DNA of 64,000 nt from Pseudomonas eucalypticola (GTDB lineage: Bacteria > Pseudomonadota > Gammaproteobacteria > Pseudomonadales > Pseudomonadaceae), in assembly GCF_013374995.1 (NCBI RefSeq), contig NZ_CP056030.1, forward strand, positions 2,636,501 through 2,700,500, given 5' to 3'. The position numbers and the translations under genes are program-made. Positions within the stretch are counted from its first letter, which is position 1; the number at the start of each line of letters is the position of its first letter. A model generated the notes under the pieces. It made no database searches. It was not told the origin of the DNA and saw only the letters and a program-made list of their open reading frames with translations. This document shows positions 27,170-35,377 of the stretch, piece after piece.

Positions 27170-28144
27170 ATGGCGATCATCGGCATCGACACCCTGTTGT
27201 ACGGCGTCGAGGACCTGGCCCGGGCCTCGCAGTTTTTCGACGATTTCGGCCTGGTGCGCCTGAGCGCCAGCGACGACGAAACCGTCTACCGGCTTGACGA
27301 AGGCTCGACCGTCATCGTCCGCGCTTTGGAGCACTCGTCCATCCCTGCCTCGCGCTACGAGGGCTTCGGCGTCAAGGAAACCATCTGGGGCGTGGATAAC
27401 GCCGAGAGCCTGCGCCGCCTGGTGGACGACCTGGCCCGCGACCGCGAAGTGCGCCTGGGCGACGACGGCGCCTGGCACTTCCTCAGCGACTGCGGCCAGG
27501 CCCTGGGCCTGCGGGTGTTCATACGCAAGAAGGTGACGTATGCCCCGGACCCGATCAACGCCGCCGGCAACGTCAACCGCCTCAACCAGCACCGCAAGTG
27601 GCGCACCCGCGCGCGGCCCAAGACCATCAACCACGTGGTGTTCGCCGTGGACGACTACTGGGCCAGCTTCGCCTTCTTCCGCGACCGCCTGAATTTCCGC
27701 CTGTCCGACCACCAGAAAGGCGTGGGCACCTACCTGCGCGCCGACGGCGCTAACGAACACCACAATACCTTTCTGCTCAACAACAAGGCGCCAGGCGCCG
27801 GTGGCGTGCCGCGTTTTCATCACACCTGCTTCGGCGTGGAAGACTTCGACGAGGTGATGGTGGGCTCCAACTACATGACCCGGCGTGGCTGGCAGCATGG
27901 CTTCCTCGGCACCGGCCGGCACCGCATCGCCTCGGCGATTTTCTGCTACTTCAACTCGCCCACCGGCGGCGAGGCCGAGTACGGCGCCGACACCGACTAC
28001 CTGGACGACAACTGGGTGCCCCGCGAGTGGGAATTCCGCTTCGGCACAGCGCAGTGGATGGGCAACCCGCCCGCGTTCATGCAGGACGACATCCCGTGGG
28101 ACGTGAGCTTCTACCAGGGCAGCGAACCGGCCATGCGCCGCTGA
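27170..28144 (+). CDS. two-domain extradiol dioxygenase-like VOC protein
   Basis: A 324-aa protein made of two VOC domains, the architecture of type I extradiol ring-cleavage dioxygenases. Candidate Fe(II) ligands are in the second domain: His155 (TINHVVFAV), His217/218 (RFHHTCFGV) and Glu270 (FNSPTGGEAEYG). The spacing closely follows the 2-His-1-Glu triads of XylE and BphC. It should cleave a catechol-like ring with O2. It follows CAGGAGG and opens a second transcription unit after the REPIN. Its natural substrate may be a trihydroxylated ring made by the monooxygenase at 16761. Confidence 0.82.
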   Translation: MAIIGIDTLLYGVEDLARASQFFDDFGLVRLSASDDETVYRLDEGSTVIVRALEHSSIPASRYEGFGVKETIWGVDNAESLRRLVDDLARDREVRLGDDGAWHFLSDCGQALGLRVFIRKKVTYAPDPINAAGNVNRLNQHRKWRTRARPKTINHVVFAVDDYWASFAFFRDRLNFRLSDHQKGVGTYLRADGANEHHNTFLLNNKAPGAGGVPRFHHTCFGVEDFDEVMVGSNYMTRRGWQHGFLGTGRHRIASAIFCYFNSPTGGEAEYGADTDYLDDNWVPREWEFRFGTAQWMGNPPAFMQDDIPWDVSFYQGSEPAMRR

Positions 28145-28161
28145 TCACCATAAGGAAAACC

Positions 28162-29352
28162 ATGATGTTCCAGTATTTCGAGACCAACTACGTGTGGAGC
28201 CTGGCGGTGGCGGCGGCCATCGAGATGGGCGGCAAGATCGGCGAAATCGAGGCCATGTGCCGGCCGCTGGTGGAGGTGGCGCGCCAAGGCGACGACGCTG
28301 GCACCCAGGCGTTCCTCAAGGCCTGGGAGGCGGGTGGCGACAACCTCGTGGCCCTGGCCGAGGAAGACAAGGCCGCCGGCCGGCTGTTCAGCGCGGGCGA
28401 CAAGCTCAACCGCGCCGCCGTGTACTTCATCACCGCCGAGCGCATGCAGGCCCACGGTTATGCGCCGCGCAAGGCGTTGTACGCCAAGTTCCTGCAAACC
28501 TTCGCCGAGGGGGCGCGGCTGGCGGGCGAGCCGTTGCAGCGGGTGGAAATCCCTTACCACGGTACGCACCTGGCCGGTATCTATACCCCGGCTGAAGGCG
28601 TGCAGGGGCCGGCGCCGTGCCTGGTGATCATCAATGGCCTGGACAGCACCAAGGAGATGGTCTACCGCGCAGGGCTGTTCCCGCAACTGCTGGCCAAGCG
28701 CGGCATCGCCAGTGTGTTTCTCGACCAGCCGGGCACAGGCGAGGCGCTGCGCCTGCACGGCATGACCGCCGTCGCCAACACCGAGGTGTGGGCGAGCAAG
28801 GTCGTGGACTATCTGCAAACGCGCGCCGATATCGACCCCCAGCGTATCGGCCTGCTGGGCGTATCCCTGGGCGGCTATTACTGCCCGCGCGCGGTGGCCT
28901 TCGAACCGCGCTTCGCCTTGGGTGTGGTATGGGGCGCCAACCACAACTGGGGCGAAATGCAAAAACGCCGCCTGGCCCGCGAAGGCGAGCGCCCCGTGCC
29001 GCATTACTGGGAGCATGTGCGCTGGGTGTGGGGCGCGGCCGACATGGACGCATTCATGGCCATTGCCGAACAGGTGCACCTCGATGGCGTGATGGAGCGC
29101 ATCAAGGTGCCGTTCCTGGTGACCCACGGCGAGGCCGACCGGCAGATTCCACTGGCGTATGCGCATCAGTCCTTCGATCAGCTGAGCGCCAGCCCGGACC
29201 GTGAGTTGAAGATTTTCACCCCGCGCGAGGGTGGCATTCACCACAGTAGCCTGGACAACACCGCCAATGCGGGTGCCTGGATTGCCGATTGGGTGGCACA
29301 GAGGCTGGGCGGCCGGGTAGGCGGTACCTGCGGTGTACCGGCTGCTGCGTAG
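28162..29352 (+). CDS. alpha/beta hydrolase, C-C hydrolase/FrsA-like (DHPON hydrolase type)
   Basis: A 396-aa protein starting at ATG 28162 after AAGGAAAACC. The first ~130 residues form a helical cap (YVWSLAVAAAIEMGG), as in 2,6-dihydroxypseudooxynicotine hydrolase and FrsA-like esterases. The catalytic core has VIINGLDSTKEM, nucleophile GVSLGGYYCPR, acid VTHGEADRQIP and histidine GGIHHSSLDN. The DHPON enzyme cleaves a C-C bond next to a ketone on a hydroxylated ring. After a ring-cleavage dioxygenase (17-bp gap), C-C hydrolysis of a diketone is a natural role here. Confidence 0.85.
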   Translation: MMFQYFETNYVWSLAVAAAIEMGGKIGEIEAMCRPLVEVARQGDDAGTQAFLKAWEAGGDNLVALAEEDKAAGRLFSAGDKLNRAAVYFITAERMQAHGYAPRKALYAKFLQTFAEGARLAGEPLQRVEIPYHGTHLAGIYTPAEGVQGPAPCLVIINGLDSTKEMVYRAGLFPQLLAKRGIASVFLDQPGTGEALRLHGMTAVANTEVWASKVVDYLQTRADIDPQRIGLLGVSLGGYYCPRAVAFEPRFALGVVWGANHNWGEMQKRRLAREGERPVPHYWEHVRWVWGAADMDAFMAIAEQVHLDGVMERIKVPFLVTHGEADRQIPLAYAHQSFDQLSASPDRELKIFTPREGGIHHSSLDNTANAGAWIADWVAQRLGGRVGGTCGVPAAA

Positions 29353-29411
29353 CGTTCATGGCGCGCTCAGGTGCGCGGCACGCCGTGTAACCGTGTTCGC
29401 CACGCTGTGCC

Positions 29412-30083
29412 TCAATCCCGCTTCGCCCCAACCAACAATAGCGCCTGCGGCACGGCGCTCTGCGGATGCTGAGGTTCCTGCACCTCCGCCAGCGCAAAGC
29501 CGGCCATCTCCAACGCACGGACCCAGCTGGACAAGGTACGGAAGTACCAGGGCATGGGTTGCCACTGGCCTGGGAACCCGGCAAAGGTTTCCTCGCGCCA
29601 GCCGTCCTGATAATCACCCGCCGATACCGCCCACGGGTGCAGCGTCTGAATCACCAGGGCACCGCCGGGGATAAGCCGAGCGTGCATGGCTGCCAGCAGG
29701 GGAATGATGTCCTGGTGCAACAGCGCGAAGTTGGCGCACACCAGGTCATACCCGTTGCCGATGTCGACGTGCCCCTGCACCAGCGCCTCATAGCTAGCCA
29801 CCTGCACCGCAGGGGAGCCTGCCGCGCGAGCGGCTTGCACCAGCGTGACGTCGCCGTCCACGCCTACCGCCTCGATGCCGCGCTGCGCCAGTGCCCGCAG
29901 CAACCAGCCCTCGCCGCAGCCCAGGTCAAGCACGCGGGCGGGTTGGCGGCCCAGCACGGCCAGGATCACGGCTTGGTCGGTCACCTGCCGGCGGCTTTCA
30001 ATACTGCCGCTGCGCAGGGCGTCTATCCAGGCATGGGCGTTGTGGTGCCAACTTTGCAGCAGGCGCGATTCGGGCGAGAGCAT
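29412..30083 (-). CDS. class I SAM-dependent methyltransferase
   Basis: A 223-aa protein starting at ATG 30083. Motif I is VLDLGCGEGWLLRAL, motif II ends at VGVDGD, and the catalytic-side motif is YDLVCANFALLHQDIIPLL, then IPGGALVIQTLHPW. These match Rossmann-type methyltransferases of the UbiG/small-molecule class. Substrate unknown. Its start is 22 bp from the end of the aldo/keto reductase gene upstream on the same strand, so they may be co-transcribed. Confidence 0.85.
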   Translation of the reverse strand: MLSPESRLLQSWHHNAHAWIDALRSGSIESRRQVTDQAVILAVLGRQPARVLDLGCGEGWLLRALAQRGIEAVGVDGDVTLVQAARAAGSPAVQVASYEALVQGHVDIGNGYDLVCANFALLHQDIIPLLAAMHARLIPGGALVIQTLHPWAVSAGDYQDGWREETFAGFPGQWQPMPWYFRTLSSWVRALEMAGFALAEVQEPQHPQSAVPQALLLVGAKRD

Positions 30084-30105
30084 AGGCGTGTCCAGGGTAG
30101 TGGTT

Positions 30106-30942
30106 TCAGATCCCCATTTCGATGGTTTCCGGGTCGGGTCCCAGCCGCCCGGTCTGCTTGAGCTGGGCGATTGCCTCCAGCTCCTGAGGGGTGAGCTCGA
30201 AATCGAACACATCGATGTTCGCGGCAATGCGCTGGGCATTGGACGAGCGTGGAATCACCACATGACCATTGTGCAGGTGCCAGCGCAGGATCACATGGGC
30301 AGGGGTTTTCCCGTGGCGCTGGGCAATGTCCGCGAACAGCGGCAGTTTCAACAGCTCACCGCCCTGGCCCAGCGGGCTCCAGGCCTCGGTGACGATGCCC
30401 TTTTCACGGCACCATTGGCTGAGCGCATGCTGATTGAAGTCGGGGTGGATTTCGATCTGGTTGACCGAGGGCACCACCCCGGTGTCATCGATGATGTGCT
30501 CCAGGTGTTCGACATTGAAGTTGGACACACCGATGGAGCGCACCCGGCCTTCCTGCTGCAACCGCACAAAGGCTTTCCAGGTGTCGCGGTACGCACCCTT
30601 TTTCGGGATGGCCCAGTGAATCAGGTACAGGTCCAGGGTCTCCAGGCCCAGGCGCTCCAGGCTGGCATCGAAGGCGCGCAAGGTGTTGTCGAAGCCCTGG
30701 TCGGCGTTCCACAATTTCGTGGTAATGAAAATCTGCTCGCGAGCCAGGTCGCTTTCGGCGACCGCGCGGCCGACGCCGGCCTCGTTGCCGTAGATCATCG
30801 CCGTATCGATGTGCCGGTAACCGGCCGCCAGCGCGGCCTTGGACGATGCATACGCTTGTGCGTCATCGAGTTGCCAGACGCCCAGGCCCAGTTGCGGGAT
30901 CTGTACGCCGTCGTTGAGGGTAATCAGTGGGGCGGATGGCAT
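30106..30942 (-). CDS. aldo/keto reductase (2,5-diketo-D-gluconate reductase type)
   Basis: A 278-aa (beta/alpha)8 NADPH oxidoreductase. The ATG at 30942 follows AGGAGACC. Motifs are GVQIPQLGLGVWQL, YRHIDTAMIYGNEAGVG with Asp/Tyr, TTKLW with Lys, YLIHWAIPKKG with His, and VIPRSSNAQRIAANI for the cofactor. It resembles DkgA/DkgB-like reductases that reduce methylglyoxal, diketogluconate and other aldehydes. It lies beside the methyltransferase gene. Confidence 0.9.
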   Translation of the reverse strand: MPSAPLITLNDGVQIPQLGLGVWQLDDAQAYASSKAALAAGYRHIDTAMIYGNEAGVGRAVAESDLAREQIFITTKLWNADQGFDNTLRAFDASLERLGLETLDLYLIHWAIPKKGAYRDTWKAFVRLQQEGRVRSIGVSNFNVEHLEHIIDDTGVVPSVNQIEIHPDFNQHALSQWCREKGIVTEAWSPLGQGGELLKLPLFADIAQRHGKTPAHVILRWHLHNGHVVIPRSSNAQRIAANIDVFDFELTPQELEAIAQLKQTGRLGPDPETIEMGI

Positions 30943-31124
30943 GATGGTCTCCTGAGCGGTCTTGAATGAAGGTATGTAGGTTCGAGCGAGCGGTAGCCGA
31001 TAAAGTTGCGGTGAATGTGCCGTGAGTGTCCGCCTGGCCATCGCGCTGATAAAAAACGCCTGCGCCGGGCTCGCTTCCATTAGCATGAAGGCCGCCAGAA
31101 TAACGGACCCGCACGAACCTCTTG

Positions 31125-31889
31125 ATGACTGTCTTCTACCTTAAATTATTCTTCACCCCCGCACTCATGCTCGCCATCTCCCTGGCCGGCCAGCGCTGGG
31201 GCGCGCGCCTTGCCGGGCTGCTCTCCGGACTGCCGGTGACTTCCGCGCTGGTGATGCTGTTTCTCAGCCTCGAGCAAGGCACCGACTTCGCGTTGGGCGC
31301 CGTACCGGGCGCGCTGGCGGGGGTCGCCGCGGTTCAGGCGGCGTACTTGTTCTACTTCATCACGGCGCGACGTGCCGGCGTGCCGGCCGGTTGCAGCGCC
31401 GCACTGCTGGTGTATGGGCTCATGGCGTGGCTGATGAGCCAGGAAGGGCACCTGGCCGTCTGCGTGCTGGTCGCCTTGTCGCTGATCACTGCAGTCATCG
31501 TCTTGACCTCCCGACAACCTCAGGCGCCCGCTGCGCGCCTGGTGAGGGTGCCGCGCTGGGTCATCCCGATGCGCATGCTCAGCGCCACCCTGTTGCTGCT
31601 GGCCATCACCGCCAGCGCCCGATGGTTGGGGCCGGTGGCCAGCGGTATGCTTGCGCCGATCCCGGTCATCGCCTGGCCGCTGACGGTCTTTGCCCATGTG
31701 CAGGGTGGGCCCCAGGAAATGGCCAAGATCGTCAGGGGCAACGCGTTGGGGGGCGTGGGCGTGCTGGGCTTCTACCTGGCGCTGGCGTTCACCCTGGCCC
31801 GGTGGGGCGCCGGGCTGTCCATCGCCGCGGCGGTAGGGCTCGCCGTCGCGGCGACGTTCATGTTGGCGCGGGTGCTGGACAGGCGCTGA
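31125..31889 (+). CDS. integral membrane protein, unknown
   Basis: A 254-aa protein with about seven hydrophobic helices (for example LAGLLSGLPVTSALVMLFL and SATLLLLAITASARWLG). It starts at ATG 31125, next to a TTG at 31122; the ribosome binding site is weak. The internal repeat of LxGLLSGLP- and GPVASGMLAPIPVI-like segments hints at two related halves. I did not recognise a characterised family. It is closed by a hairpin shared with the convergent gene. Confidence 0.75.
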   Translation: MTVFYLKLFFTPALMLAISLAGQRWGARLAGLLSGLPVTSALVMLFLSLEQGTDFALGAVPGALAGVAAVQAAYLFYFITARRAGVPAGCSAALLVYGLMAWLMSQEGHLAVCVLVALSLITAVIVLTSRQPQAPAARLVRVPRWVIPMRMLSATLLLLAITASARWLGPVASGMLAPIPVIAWPLTVFAHVQGGPQEMAKIVRGNALGGVGVLGFYLALAFTLARWGAGLSIAAAVGLAVAATFMLARVLDRR

Positions 31890-31920
31890 CCGCCAGGCTG
31901 GCACCACGCCAGCGCCGGTC
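31888..31920. terminator. bidirectional hairpin terminator between convergent genes
   Basis: GCTGGC-5-GCCAGC flanked by GACCG/CGGTC, starting inside the stop codon of the membrane-protein gene and ending 3 bp before the convergent regulator gene. No strong T-run. Confidence 0.45.
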
Positions 31921-31922
31921 GA

Positions 31923-32393
31923 TCACGGCACCACCAGGTGCTCGGGCAGGTCGATCTGGAACCGGACGTTATGGGACTCGAACTCCGCCACCTTGCTCAA
32001 CAGCGCGTCGATGAAGCATTTCATCGCGTGCTTGCCTTGAACGCGGCTCACCAGCCCGAGTGATTCGACATAGGTCAGTTCGAGCACGCCGGGGGGTGTA
32101 TCGAGCGTCTCGAGGTTGAGCCGGTAGCCCTTGTTGGGCACGGTCTCCAGTACCTTGCGATCGAGCCCCAGGTATTTGCGCAGGGTGTGCACCTGCACCG
32201 CGAGGTTGTTTTCCTCGACGATGACGTCGGGCCACGCGGCGTCCAGCAGCGCCTGTTTGCTCACCACACGGTTGGCGCTGACCAGCAGCGCCTCCAGCAC
32301 GTCGAAGGCCCGCGCCCCCAAGGGCACGGCTGTGCCATGGACGACCACCTCGCGGCGTGCGAGCGAGACAGTGGCACTCCCTATACGAATCAT
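31923..32393 (-). CDS. orphan OmpR-type winged-helix DNA-binding protein
   Basis: A 156-aa protein. Residues 1-100 form an OmpR/PhoB-type winged helix (LGARAFDVLEALLVSANRVVSKQALLDAAW, VQVHTLRKYLGL, ETVPNKGYRL). No receiver domain precedes it. The C-terminal 55 residues (AMKCFIDALLSKVAEFESHNVRF) are not a known sensor and lack a membrane segment, unlike CadC. It probably binds DNA, perhaps as a dimer via the C-terminus. Targets unknown; the AraC gene lies upstream on the same strand. Confidence 0.78.
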   Translation of the reverse strand: MIRIGSATVSLARREVVVHGTAVPLGARAFDVLEALLVSANRVVSKQALLDAAWPDVIVEENNLAVQVHTLRKYLGLDRKVLETVPNKGYRLNLETLDTPPGVLELTYVESLGLVSRVQGKHAMKCFIDALLSKVAEFESHNVRFQIDLPEHLVVP

Positions 32394-32495
32394 GGCCGGC
32401 TTTCCGTCAGTTGCTGTGCGAGGGCCATTGTCGCCGGGAATGGCCGAGGTCCATCGCTTGATTGGGCCATCGAAGCGCCCGATCGGGCCTTGTCC

Positions 32496-33335
32496 TCATC
32501 GCCGCAGGCGGAGTTGACTGGGGCTTACGCCCAAGTGGCGCTGGAACAAGCGGGCCAGGTAGGAGGGCGACTCCAGCCCCACCGCCAGGCTGACCTCCAG
32601 GACGGACAGCGAGGTGCCGGCAAGCAGCCGCGCGGCAGTGTCGACCCGGGTGCGATTGATGAAGTCCAGCAAGGGCTGGCCGGTATGGGCCTTGAACAGC
32701 CGCGACAGGTGGCGCCGAGACAAGTGAAACTGGTGGCCGACCGCATCCAGGCTCAGGTCGGTGTCGAGGTTTTCCCGCACATAACGCTGGATGTCACGTA
32801 CCAGCGCGGCTGGCGCGTGGCGCGGGTTCGGTGGCGGTTGGGTGGGATCAGCGGCGGCCATCAGCCGCGCGCACTCGTTGAGCAGCAGGTGATTGAGGTG
32901 CGGCAGCTGGCGTTGGAAGGCCTGGGGTTCGGTGCTGCGCTGCAGTTCGTCGTGCAAGCGCAGGATGCTGCCAAGGCCTTCGCTGGCTTGCCAGGTGCCG
33001 GAGCGGGCCAGTTGCTTGCCGATCGCGCAGGTGCCACAGGCCTTGGTGTGATGGCTGACGTAGGCGGGGTCTATGTACAGCGTCAAATGGCGTTCCCGGC
33101 CGGGTGCTGCCTGGGTCGCATGCGCGAATTCGGCGGGTACGAAACTGAAGGCGTGGTTGGAAACGTGAGTGACCTGAGTGCTTTCAGTGGACAGGAACAG
33201 ACTCCCTTCGCGCGGCAACAGCAGCATCGCACCGTCGTGGGCATGCCAGTCCATGGCATAGCCCTGGGTGTCGCTGGTCTCCAGGTAAAAGACCTCGGGT
33301 GATGTGCCGGTAAGCTTGGGCGACAGGTAAGCCAT
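32496..33335 (-). CDS. AraC-family transcriptional regulator
   Basis: A 279-aa regulator. The N-terminal part is a cupin-like sensor (YAMDWHAHDGAMLLLPREGSL, FVPAEFAHA), and the C-terminal 100 residues hold two helix-turn-helix units (LSLDAVGHQFHLSRRHLSRLFKAHTG and LSVLEVSLAVGLESPSYLARLFQRHLG). The start at ATG 33335 is preferred because the longer frame to 33371 adds non-family residues. No obvious target gene is adjacent; it could act on itself or at a distance. Confidence 0.87.
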   Translation of the reverse strand: MAYLSPKLTGTSPEVFYLETSDTQGYAMDWHAHDGAMLLLPREGSLFLSTESTQVTHVSNHAFSFVPAEFAHATQAAPGRERHLTLYIDPAYVSHHTKACGTCAIGKQLARSGTWQASEGLGSILRLHDELQRSTEPQAFQRQLPHLNHLLLNECARLMAAADPTQPPPNPRHAPAALVRDIQRYVRENLDTDLSLDAVGHQFHLSRRHLSRLFKAHTGQPLLDFINRTRVDTAARLLAGTSLSVLEVSLAVGLESPSYLARLFQRHLGVSPSQLRLRR

Positions 33336-33463
33336 GCAGAGTCCGTGGGGCGATGTGCCGATGCCCCGCAACGCTAGCTGAAAATGACCTGTGCCACCAG
33401 TGGCAGTATGGTTGGCCGCACCGGGGGAGCGGGCGCCGGCTCGGGAAGCAGGCGCTGCGGGGC

Positions 33464-33721
33464 TTACTTGGCCAAGGTCGAGTGTGCGAAGCGCTTGTTG
33501 AACCCGGCGATACGGCCTTCGGTTTTCGCCTGGCGTTCCTTGCCGGTGTACACCGGATGCGAGGCGCTGGAAATATCCAGGGTCACATAGGGGTAAGTGA
33601 CGCCATCGGTGTGGGTGAAGGTTTTGTCGGTGTCGGCGGTGGAGCCGATCAGCCAGAAGCTGTCGGCGCCCACATCGTGAAACAGCACGGGGCGGTAGTG
33701 AGGGTGGATATCGGGTTTCAT
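33464..33721 (-). CDS. rpmE2: 50S ribosomal protein L31 type B
   Basis: An 85-aa protein beginning [16 protein letters not shown], the C-minus (zinc-free) L31 paralogue. The Cys residues of zinc-binding L31 are absent, while [10 protein letters not shown] and GFNKRF are conserved. In many bacteria this form replaces zinc L31 under zinc starvation and is repressed by Zur. The palindrome at 33734-33750, just before its ribosome binding site, fits a Zur box. No ykgO (L36) partner is next to it. Confidence 0.93.
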   Translation of the reverse strand: MKPDIHPHYRPVLFHDVGADSFWLIGSTADTDKTFTHTDGVTYPYVTLDISSASHPVYTGKERQAKTEGRIAGFNKRFAHSTLAK

Positions 33722-33733
33722 GATCGTCTCCAG

Positions 33734-33750
33734 AACGTTATAACGTAACT
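33734..33750 (-). promoter_or_regulatory. Zur-like box of rpmE2
   Basis: Contains the perfect palindrome CGTTATAACG (33736-33745) within an AT-rich GTTATAACGTAAC. Zur boxes of gamma-proteobacteria are GTTATA-centred palindromes, and L31 type B is a standard Zur target. Its place 13 bp from the start codon suits repression. Confidence 0.55.
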
Positions 33751-33886
33751 ATATTGATCTGAATCGAGCTGACATGCAACTGTTTCGCGCACCGAAGCCG
33801 TCGGCGCACCCGTCTGGCGACGGCGGTGGGCATTGCGCAGCGGTAGCGCCCGCAATGCCGTCACCAGCCGTGCGCGGTGGTCAGCG

Positions 33887-35377
33887 TTACGAAACGTCTA
33901 TCCAGATGGTCTTGATCTCTGTGTACTGGTCGTGGGCCCACACGGACTTGTCCCGACCGCCGAAGCCCGACTCCTTGTAGCCACCAAAAGGGGTCGAGGC
34001 ATCGCCTTCGCCGAAGCAATTCACCGTGACGATGCCGGCGCGAATGTCACGAGAAAGCCTGATGGCGTTGCGCAGGTTGTCGGTGTACACCGATGCCGCC
34101 AGGCCATATACCGTGTCATTGGCCAGGGCAATGGCTTGCTCCACGGTATTGAAAGTGGTGACCGACAGCACCGGCCCGAAGATCTCTTCCTGGAACAGCG
34201 CACTGTCAGCGCCCACGCCATCGACGACGGTGGGCTCGACGAAAATGCCTTGCTGGGTGTCGCCTCCGAATCGAACGTTCAACCGCTCGGCGTTGGCCCG
34301 CTCCAGATAGGCATTCACCTTGGCGAAGTGGGCCTTGCTGATCATCGAGCCAATGCGCACCTCGGGATCCAACGGGTCGCCCATTTTCCATTCACGCAGG
34401 TGCACGCCGATGCGTTCCAGCAGGGCGTCCTTGATGTCGGCGGCGACGATCAGTCGTGAAGACGCCGAGCAGTTTTCACCCATGTTCCAGAACGCGCCGT
34501 TGACCACGTGGCTGGCCACCAGGTCGAGGTCTTCCACGTCGCTCAACACCACGGCCGGGTTCTTGCCACCGCATTCGAGCACGATGCGCTTAAGGTTGGA
34601 TTCGGCGGCATAGTGCAGGAACCTGCGCCCGGTGGCGGTAGAGCCGGTGAAGCTGACCATGGCCACGTCCATGTGCCGACCCAGGGGCTCGCCCACTTCC
34701 TGGCCGCCACCGGATAGCACGTTGAACACCCCGGCTGGCACACCCGCCTGGTGCGCCAGCTCGGCCACGCGCAGGGCGGTCAAGGTGGTCTCCATGGCTG
34801 GCTTGACCACGATGGAGCAACCGGCCGCCAGCGAGGGCCCGATTTTCCACGCCAGCATCAATAGCGGGAAGTTCCATGGCAGCACCAGCCCCACCACGCC
34901 AATGGCTTCACGTACTACCACGGTCAACGCATCATGGCCCACTGGGGCAGTGCTGTCGTAAATCTTGTCGATCAGTTCAGCGTGCCAGCGGATCATGTGA
35001 ATGGTTTCGGGTACGTCGATCAACTCGCACTCGCGCACCGGCTTGCCGCTGTCCAGGCTTTCCATCACCGCCAGTTCCCGGGCATTTTTCTCCAGCAGGT
35101 CGGCGAAACGCTGCAGTATCTTCTTGCGCGCGGCGGGCGCCAGCTTGCTCCAGCGGCCGTCCTCGAACGCGGCCTTGGCCACTGCCACGGTGTAGTCTAC
35201 ATCTCGGGCGTCGCACGCTACCACGTGGGTCAGCAACTGGTCGGTGGCTGGGTTCACGGTGGCGAAGGTTTTGCCCGAGCGGGAGGCATAGGGCGCGCCA
35301 TCGACAAAGGCCTGGGTCGGAAGCACGAGGGTGGCGGCCAGGGCCTGGTAGTCGCTTTTGCTCAACAAATCAGTCAT
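33887..35377 (-). CDS. NAD(P)-dependent aldehyde dehydrogenase (PuuC/KauB-like)
   Basis: A 496-aa ALDH. Motifs are VVGLVLPWNFPLLMLAWK, FTGSTATGRRF, LECGGKNPAVVL with general-base Glu, the catalytic Cys in NMGENCSASSRL, and EEIFGPVLSV. It resembles gamma-glutamyl-gamma-aminobutyraldehyde dehydrogenases. Its start overlaps the stop of the DHDPS-family gene by four bases, so the two act together. In hydroxyproline-type pathways the DHDPS-family enzyme yields alpha-ketoglutarate semialdehyde that an ALDH oxidises; that role is an inference from context. Confidence 0.9.
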   Translation of the reverse strand: MTDLLSKSDYQALAATLVLPTQAFVDGAPYASRSGKTFATVNPATDQLLTHVVACDARDVDYTVAVAKAAFEDGRWSKLAPAARKKILQRFADLLEKNARELAVMESLDSGKPVRECELIDVPETIHMIRWHAELIDKIYDSTAPVGHDALTVVVREAIGVVGLVLPWNFPLLMLAWKIGPSLAAGCSIVVKPAMETTLTALRVAELAHQAGVPAGVFNVLSGGGQEVGEPLGRHMDVAMVSFTGSTATGRRFLHYAAESNLKRIVLECGGKNPAVVLSDVEDLDLVASHVVNGAFWNMGENCSASSRLIVAADIKDALLERIGVHLREWKMGDPLDPEVRIGSMISKAHFAKVNAYLERANAERLNVRFGGDTQQGIFVEPTVVDGVGADSALFQEEIFGPVLSVTTFNTVEQAIALANDTVYGLAASVYTDNLRNAIRLSRDIRAGIVTVNCFGEGDASTPFGGYKESGFGGRDKSVWAHDQYTEIKTIWIDVS

